A stretch of 64,000 nt of DNA from Benincasa hispida. Its lineage: Eukaryota; Streptophyta; Magnoliopsida; Cucurbitales; Cucurbitaceae. The translations under genes and the position numbers were made by a program. Position 1 is the first letter of the stretch; each line of letters opens with the position of its first letter. The notes under the pieces were generated by a model. It did not search any database and had not been told where the DNA came from. It was given only the letters and a program-made list of their open reading frames with translations. The stretch is taken from the NCBI RefSeq assembly GCF_009727055.1, contig NC_052353.1:44775734-44839733 (forward strand). The letters are read 5' to 3'. Of the stretch, positions 57,594-64,000 are shown one piece after another.

Positions 57594-57960
57594 TTGTTTG
57601 GTTTTATACCCTAAAACTCGTAGACAGTAAACATGCATTCTCCCTTGACTCGAGACCATTTTAGAATCATGGAATTCTCTCCCGGAGCTGCGGAACTAAC
57701 GACTTTATTAGAAAGTCGAATTACCAACTTTTACACGAATTTTCAAGTGGATGAGATCGAATGTAACATTTGGCTGATCAATAAAGTGTTTAATGTTTAC
57801 TGTAATAAATAGTTATTATTTATCTTGAATTTATCTTGCCTAAATAATCTTAGTCCAACAAACTAACATACTAGATTGTTGTATGAATCTTGAACTATAT
57901 ATGGAGACATATATGAATCAGTGTTCAAGATATAGCCTAAAGGGTTTATAGTATATGGAT
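57594..57960 (+). mobile_element. Truncated LTR start carrying a mitochondrial insert
   Basis: Follows the polypurine tract with TGTTTGGTTTTATACCC, the same start as the full LTR at 57995. It matches that LTR to about position 210 of it (TATAGTATATGGATAAG) except for a 130-bp insertion at 57631-57760. It then breaks off into a 34-bp piece of RT-like sequence (57961-57994). Confidence 0.82.
57631..57760 (+). other. atp1: Mitochondrial atp1 fragment (NUMT) inside an LTR
   Basis: Present in the LTR at 57594 and absent from the otherwise identical LTR at 57995, which reads GACAGTAA|ATGTAACATTTGG across the site. ATG at 57669 opens 30 codons, MEFSPGAAELTTLLE then SRITNFYTNFQVDEI, matching the start of plant mitochondrial ATP synthase alpha subunit; 38 bases of its 5' flank are included. 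The frame is lost where the LTR resumes, so this is a non-functional fragment. One residue (Gly6) differs from what I expect (Arg). No target duplication beyond a possible single base. Confidence 0.88.
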
Positions 57961-57994
57961 AAGTACATTACACCCAGAGAGAATGGGTTAACTT
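57961..57994 (+). pseudogene. 34-bp Copia RT footprint between two LTR starts
   Basis: ATTACACCCAGAGAGAATGG corresponds to the RT stretch encoding YTQREW at about 56076-56095 in this element (one base differs in that window). It lies between the truncated LTR and the full one, as filler. Confidence 0.6.
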
Positions 57995-60081
57995 TGTTGG
58001 GTTTTATACCTTAAAACTCGTAGACAGTAAATGTAACATTTGGCCGATCAATAAAGTGTTTAATGTTTACTGCAATAAATAGTTATTGTTTATCTTGAAT
58101 TTATCTTGCCTAAATAATCTTAGTCCAACAAACTAACATACTAGATTGTTGTATGAATCTTGAACTATATATGGAGACATACATGAATCAGTGTTCAAGA
58201 TATAGCCTAAAGGGTTTATAGTATATGGATAAGGTTGGGTACTTTATCTTGGTAACTCTATGGATACGACCCACTTTGTATTTGATTAAAATGCAATGAT
58301 CCAACACCTTCTGTAGAGGACATATGAGTGAAGGTATCCTATGTAATGAGTTTGCATAAGACCTGGCCACAAAATAGTAACCACTATATGTAACTTCGTT
58401 GACTCGTTAGGTTTCTATTTCACTAGGATGACTTAGGCAACTTAGTCATAATCTTGAGTGAGTTATGAACTCCTGTTCATATGGATTTGTCCTTTGATTT
58501 GTATGGTTAAGAGTGACCAATTCACTAACTCGATAAGCCTACCATTTTGGAGACAAGACCGAGCGTAGAGCTGGGAATATAATTTCACGAGTTAAAATTC
58601 ACTCATTCCCGACTTTAGGGTAAGTAGATAAGTGTTCCCTTAAGTGTTGTCTTCGCGACTTGAACAAAGGGCCCTACCATCTCACTAGCCCAAGAAGGGT
58701 TTTCTGTTTAATGGTTGGATCATAAACAAGTTGTTCATTAGACGAGCATTGACACTTAAGGATACAGAGGTAACCCAGGGGTAAAACGGTACTTTGACCC
58801 AAATGGTGTTATGAACACTTTTGAGGACTAACTTACTGTCATTGGTCTACAGTGAGAAGAGTGCAATTATGGGTCTTTAGTGGAGTGTACCCATAGTTAA
58901 CAAATATTGTTTAATTGGTTAATAAGTTTAGCTAATTAATCTCATATCGTTGGAGCTTCTGATCTGTAGGTTCATGAGGTTCCCTTCCTAGTTCGTAAAG
59001 GGAATTGAGGTAACTATGCTTTGAATAGAGTTTAAAATGTTTAAGTTCACTTAGGGAAATAATATAATGTATAATGATACATTATAATATAAAGCTTACA
59101 TTTTAATTAGACTTTATAATATAAATTTATTTTTTGATATGATTCAACATTAATTTATGGGAGAATTTAATATTTGAAGGAGTTAAAAAATCAATGAATT
59201 GGATTCATATTGAAACTAAAGGTTAAAATTAATGAGTATTTGATGCACATTAAAGCTATATATTATAAGAGAAATACAATTGAATATGATTCAAATGTAA
59301 GCAAAATTAAATATTTGATATCTAATTTGAAAATAATTTAATTGAAAAATTAAATAATTACTTAATTTAATTTAATTTGATTTGATTTGATTAAATTAAC
59401 TGACTTAAAACTATAAATTATATGAGAGATGTTTAATTTAATATGACTTAAAAGAAATCATTAAGTAAATCATTTAATATGACTTAAAAGAAATCATTAA
59501 GTAAATTAGATTTTATTAATGATTATTAATTAATTAATTATATAATAATTAATTTCATTAATAATTAATTAAATTAATTAGATAACTTTCCTGTTGGAAG
59601 GTTATTTAAAAATTTGGTGGTTCCACATTTCTCTCTTTCTCTATCTCGGTTGATAATAAAAAATTGGTTTTGATCACAGAGAAAAAAAAAAAAAAAGTAT
59701 CATGCACATAATAGTTCTGACCTTTTCACTTCTCTCAAAGAAAATTTCTCCTTCTTTATTTCTTTTTTTCTAATTCAATTGGTTAATTACCAAGGATTTC
59801 TCAGAGAAGAGGAAGGCTGCTCTTTTGGTGGTATTCTAAAATCCTAATTGAAGAATTGGATTCTCACTCAGTTATACCAAAGTAAAGGATTTTTATCCTT
59901 TTTTCTGTGTATTTTAAACATCATTAATCTAGGTTCTAATTTTACACTAGGCTTAATTTTGTTTTTCTTTGATCTTTGTATTATTTTTAAATTGCCCAAT
60001 GTATGGGTATTTAAAAAATCTCAATTTAATAATGCATTTTGATTCTATGATTTTTGCTGCGACAGGGTTTTCATCCCTACA
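57995..60081 (+). mobile_element. 3' LTR of the composite Copia element, 2087 bp
   Basis: Full-length LTR from TGTTGGGTTTTATACC to TTTTCATCCCTACA. Its right part matches the 5' LTR remnant at 45786-46967 closely, including the same CCCTACA end. Flanks do not give a target duplication (AACTT on the left, AAAGG on the right), as expected when the left side is the element interior. AT-rich U3/R at 59040-59600 and a pyrimidine-rich stretch at 59630-59800. Confidence 0.85.
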
Positions 60082-61639
60082 AAAGGGTTAGGTTAAAAGA
60101 ATTCTATAAATATGGGGAAAGTTCACCAAAGAAAGTGAGTCCACTCTCGTACTAAAATTTCCTTCGTTTTACATAGATTTCCTGGCTGATTAAAGTATTG
60201 GAGCCTATATGGGAGGCATTATACTGGTGTGTAGATCTTTTCTATTTTGCAGGTAATATTATATCTCCTTAAATACAAATTTGTGGTTGTTGCCACATGA
60301 AGGCTATTTGCATTTTTCCTTGGCCAAAATTTGACACCAACAATATATTTACAAATTGAGAAGTGAACAAAAAATAACATTAAAATCACTATATTTTTTT
60401 CACTTTATCGACTTCTAAATTTCTTGAATCTTGAGAAATTTATTAAACATTGAGAACAATGGTCTTCTCCTCCACCTAATTGATAGCAACAATTGTTTCA
60501 AATTTGTTTTAGAAGTTTAGCAAACTGTCACTGCGAGTTTGCAACGTGAAGCGACTAAGAGGAGAAATACTAGAGTCACTACCAATCTTGATTTAGAGGG
60601 CATGACTGGACACCGAAAAACATGCTAAAATGGTATGCAAACAAAGACAAAGAGAATCTTTTGTGTATGGGAAAAGTATTTGGACCCCACAACACGTTCA
60701 AAGAACAAAATTTACTTTTTATAAATAAGTCCTACGTGAGCCTGAGGTTAAAATGGTTGAAATATTGCTTATAAAATAATAGAAAAATTTAATATGAGAG
60801 AGAATATGTGATAAGGTTAAAATTTCCCTATATTTATATAGAAATCTAGTTACAGAAATATAATTTAAGTTTAGGATATTTATGAAATATTACTTATTAA
60901 GTAGGTTAATTCTATAAATATATATATTTTTTAAAGATCAAATGATTGAGATTTGTTTGATAACCATATTTCTATTTTTTGTTTCTAAATTTAAAGAAAT
61001 ATTTCTAAAATAAGGGTCAAATTTGAGAAACAACACAAAATACTTCTTTTTGTTCATGTTTACCAAACATATTCATGTTTTTAGTTTTTAAAAACATAAA
61101 ATGCGAAAGACAAACCTTATCAAACGTACCTAATTTCCTTCCTTTTAAGTTTTCTTAAATCACGTCATTGAAATTTTTATTTGTCAATTCCTTTTTTTTT
61201 TTCTCTTTAATTTTTGTCAAATTATATTAAGTAATATGGCATATGCTATGTAATGTTTCAAAGGTGAACTCCAAAAAGGAGTGAATATAAGAAATAAAAT
61301 TGGATTTTTCTAAAGTCCGACAAGCGAGATGAAATATATATGATATGGACCTTCCAATCTCAAAAGAAAGAGTACATATCAATTATGGTTGAATTATATT
61401 TAGTTTGTTTATAGTTATATTTTCCATGGCATCGTATCTTATTCAAAAATTATTTCCTTGAGGTAAACAATAGAACTAAATAATGTTTTTAGCCCTCCCA
61501 ATCACACTATGTTTTTAGGTACATTTAACCTCATAAACAAATATTTTTACAGTAATTACATAAATTACATTTTCGTGGCCATAGTCTTTATCAAATTTTG
61601 TTTTAATTTTCAATTTGGTCCTCTAAGTTTAAAATGTTT
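60082..61639. other. Intergenic DNA, no gene seen
   Basis: No gene recognised. AAATTTCCTTCGTTTTACAT and the following phrase near 60150-60240 look like other repeat-derived sequence but could not be assigned. The rest is AT-rich. Confidence 0.5.
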
Positions 61640-62330
61640 AAATTTTGTACTTGTGATTTTGTTGTCCTAGATGATAAGATCTTTATGTTCACAACCACAA
61701 AACACTCAGATTTAATGGTCAATAACAATTCAAAAGTCAGGGGAGGTAGTATGCTGAGGCTTGAAAATCTTCTGTCGTTTACCAAATGGAAGCTCTATTG
61801 TGTAGACGAAGCTCCAAGAACTAAACGATAGTTCAATTATATCAACGATTAGATGAAGCGCTAGAAGATCGTGTAGACGACAGTTGACTGAAGCTAGACG
61901 ATCGTGTAGAGGACAATTGATGAGCTAAACGATCGAGTACACGATGTGATAGGAACTACACGATCATGTAAACGATACTTTAGTAAATTCTAAACAATCA
62001 TATAGTTAGAAAGAAAAGACATAGGAGTTTAAGTGGTTCGGTCAAAGGCCTACGTCCACTAAGCAAATCGGGAGGTTCTCTTTTATTAATTCTTCAAAGT
62101 ATTAGAGAACGAATGCCTTGCTGTCTCATTTTCTTATTCACTCTTATTCTTATTACATTAATCTCACAGTCGTTTTCCTTTTATATGCAGGTGATATAGT
62201 CAACGATGAAGCTCTAGTGGTTACAACACATAATAGAAAGATATCGACAATGGTTCAATTGCCTGAAGCGATGTTCTTCTTGATTTTGAGTCTTTCTGTA
62301 ACAATCTCTATCTTTATAAGCATCCAGAGT
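61640..62330 (-). mobile_element. 3' LTR of a minus-strand Copia element (limits approximate)
   Basis: Just after the pol end on the minus strand comes a purine tract AAAGAGGGAAGG (complement of 62331-62342), then LTR-like sequence with a TATATAAAAGG-type element (complement of about 62182-62192) and the R/U5 phrase GTGGACGTAGGCCTTTGACC (complement of 62041-62060). Further down, 61800-62000 is an array of ACGATCGT-type motifs. The inner limit of the LTR could not be fixed. Confidence 0.55.
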
Positions 62331-62359
62331 ACCTTCCCTCTTTACTTGAGCTAACCTTT

Positions 62360-64000
62360 TTCAGGTAATTCGAACCTGAAAAGGTCCAAGCATCTACCAA
62401 GCTTGTTTAATGGAACAACTTTGGTTAGCATATCAGCTGCATTGTCTGAGATATGAATCTTCACTACCTCTATTTCCCCTTTCTCAATCTCTTGTCTGAT
62501 GAAATGATATTTAATATCAATGTTCTTGGTTCTGCTGTGAAACTGTTGGTTTTTAGATAGGTAGATAGTGTTCTAGTTAATACAATAGATTCTGACCTTT
62601 GTTTATGTTATGCCGAAATCATTTAGTAAACCTTTCAGCTACAAACCTTCATTCACAGCCTCAGACAGTGCGATGAACTCAGCCTCTATTGTGGAAAGGG
62701 CAACAACAGGCTGCAAACTTTCTTTCTAGCTGATTAAATTGTTCCCTCATAGGAAAACATAGCTTAATAGAGAATGTCTTTTGTCTAAATCCCCTGTATA
62801 GTTTGCATCTACAGGCTGCAAACTTTCTTTCTAGCTGATTAAATTGTTCCCTCATAGGAAAACATAGCCTAATAGAGAATGTCTTTTGTCTAAATCCCCT
62901 GTATAGTTTGCATCTACATAACCATATACTTCATCATTAGATGCCTCATTTTTTCTATATAAGACTCTTGCATCCTTAGATGAACATAGATACCTTAGTA
63001 TCCACTTGACTGCCTCCCAAAGTCTTTTACCAAGGTCTACCATGTACCTATTGACCATACTTGTTGCATAAGACAGGTCTGGTCATGTAGAAGTCATAAG
63101 GTACATCAGTGATCCCACTGCTTAGGAATATGGGACAACCTTCATATGGTTCAAATGCTCTTCATCTATGCTCTCTGGACTATTTGCTGCTGTAAGCTTG
63201 AAGCAAGGTGCAAGAGGAGTGCCAACCAGTTTAGCACTCTCCATTTTGAACCTCTATAGTATCTTTGTACAGTATTCAGACTGACTAATTTGCAATCTGC
63301 CCTGTTTTCTGTCTCTTTCAATCTCAATGCCTAGGATCCTCCTTGACTCCCCTAGGTCTTTCATATCAAACTCTTTCTTAATAAGCATTTTCACTTGCCT
63401 AAATTCTTCTTTGGAACTCTCGGCCAACAGCATGTCATCTACATAAAGAAGTAGATAAACTGGTTCCTTGAAGCTACTAGAGTTTGTGTAGACATACTAA
63501 TCATATGAGCTCCTTTTGAACCCTATCTTGGAGATCACTTCATCAAATCTCTCATACTAACATCTCGGTGACTGCTTAAGGCTATATATGGACTTGTCAA
63601 CAAACACACTAAGTCTTCTTCTCCACTTTTCACATAACCTTGAGGTTTCCTCATGTAAATTGTCTCATTCAACAACCCATGTAGAAAGGTTGTCTTTACA
63701 TCCAATTGGTCTAGCTCCAAGTTCTTTTGCACAACTAAGGAAAGGAGCAGCCTAATGGAAGTATGCTTCACTACTGGAGAAAATACCTCAGTATAGTCAA
63801 TACCTTCTTTTTTAGTGAACCCCTTAGCGACCAACCTAGTCTTGAACCTAGACTTTTGCACACTTGAAATCTTATCTTTAAATATGTAAATCCATTTGCA
63901 TGAGATGGGTTTGTACCCTTTAGGCAAAGGTACTAGTCTTCAAGTGTCATTTTGGTTGAGGGACTTCATTTCATCATTCATTATCTCAATCCACTGTCTA
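62360..64000 (-). pseudogene. Copia pol (RT and RNase H), minus strand, runs off the window
   Basis: Complement reading from 64000 down: SCKWIYIFKDK, RFKTRLVAKGFTKKEGIDY, LDVKTTFLHGLLNE and a -QSPR-type stretch in RT (63535-63927, with a frameshift near 63600); the catalytic LLLYVDDMLL near 63432-63461; FDMKDLGESRRILGIEIERD near 63290-63375; GSLMYLMTST near 63105; and the RNase H region YGYVDANYTGDLDKRHSLLG (62880-62945) to LSTIEAEFIALSEAVN (62660-62700) and YHFIRQEIEKGEIEV, DNAADMLTKVVPL, LGRCLDLF at the 3' end. It differs from the Copia family at 1-6 and 45-60 kb. A 105-bp direct duplication lies in the RNase H part. Stops are present, so non-functional as seen. Confidence 0.9.
62707..62916 (-). 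repeat. 105-bp tandem duplication in RNase H coding sequence
   Basis: 62707-62811 and 62812-62916 are nearly identical (one T/C difference seen, in AGCTTAAT versus AGCCTAAT). 105 is a multiple of three, so 35 codons are repeated without shifting the frame. The block begins CAGGCTGCAAAC and ends TTTGCATCTA. Confidence 0.88.

Overview
This is a repeat-dominated plant nuclear window with one intact host gene. The gene is a seven-exon bHLH transcription factor of the CIB1/bHLH63 type on the + strand (CDS 37775-40684, predicted 456 aa). AT-rich intergenic DNA, plant-type spliced introns, Copia/CACTA/Tourist/TRIM/SINE elements and a fragment of plant mitochondrial atp1 all indicate a dicot. The LTR families look cucurbit-like to me, but that is recall and cannot be proved from the sequence.

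Layout. 1-5990: a Copia element whose middle (about 854-5225) is inverted in place and carries a 3.05-kb CACTA element with a 3-bp target duplication (TSD). 6090-8788: LTR fragments and a solo LTR with TSD TTTCT. 8789-18217: AT-rich intergenic DNA with a SINE, a palindrome-type MITE, a microsatellite, a Tourist-like MITE and a small G-box/CGCG-box island. 18218-25100: a TRIM element split by a solo LTR that is itself split by a second solo LTR, followed by an internally deleted Copia element. 25905-30252: an LTR split 6 bp from its start by another solo LTR. 30345-37300: MITEs, an inverted repeat, degenerate arrays and a one-N assembly gap flanked by a duplicated segment. 37348-40684: promoter, uORF and bHLH gene. 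40685-44690: mostly featureless AT-rich DNA. 44690-45785: a minisatellite, three copies of the Tn5/Nextera mosaic-end junction (assembly contamination) and the right end of a CACTA element. 45786-60081: one large composite Copia element with 5' LTR remnant, primer-binding site, about 2.1 kb of leader, broken gag-pol and 3' LTR, carrying two solo LTRs, an LTR fragment and a 130-bp mitochondrial insertion. 61640-64000: a minus-strand Copia element running off the end.

The bHLH gene is the only host locus I can support; every other coding stretch is broken retrotransposon. Several solo LTRs keep recognisable TSDs, so nesting order can be read directly and pre-insertion sequence inferred. Two places (44982-45452 and 36342-36648) show signs of library or assembly artefact, and nearby contiguity should not be trusted. 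I did not find a new defence or metabolic system. The most notable observations are the artefact signature, the atp1 insertion in an LTR, the in-place inversion, the triple nesting, and a GC-AG first intron in the bHLH gene.
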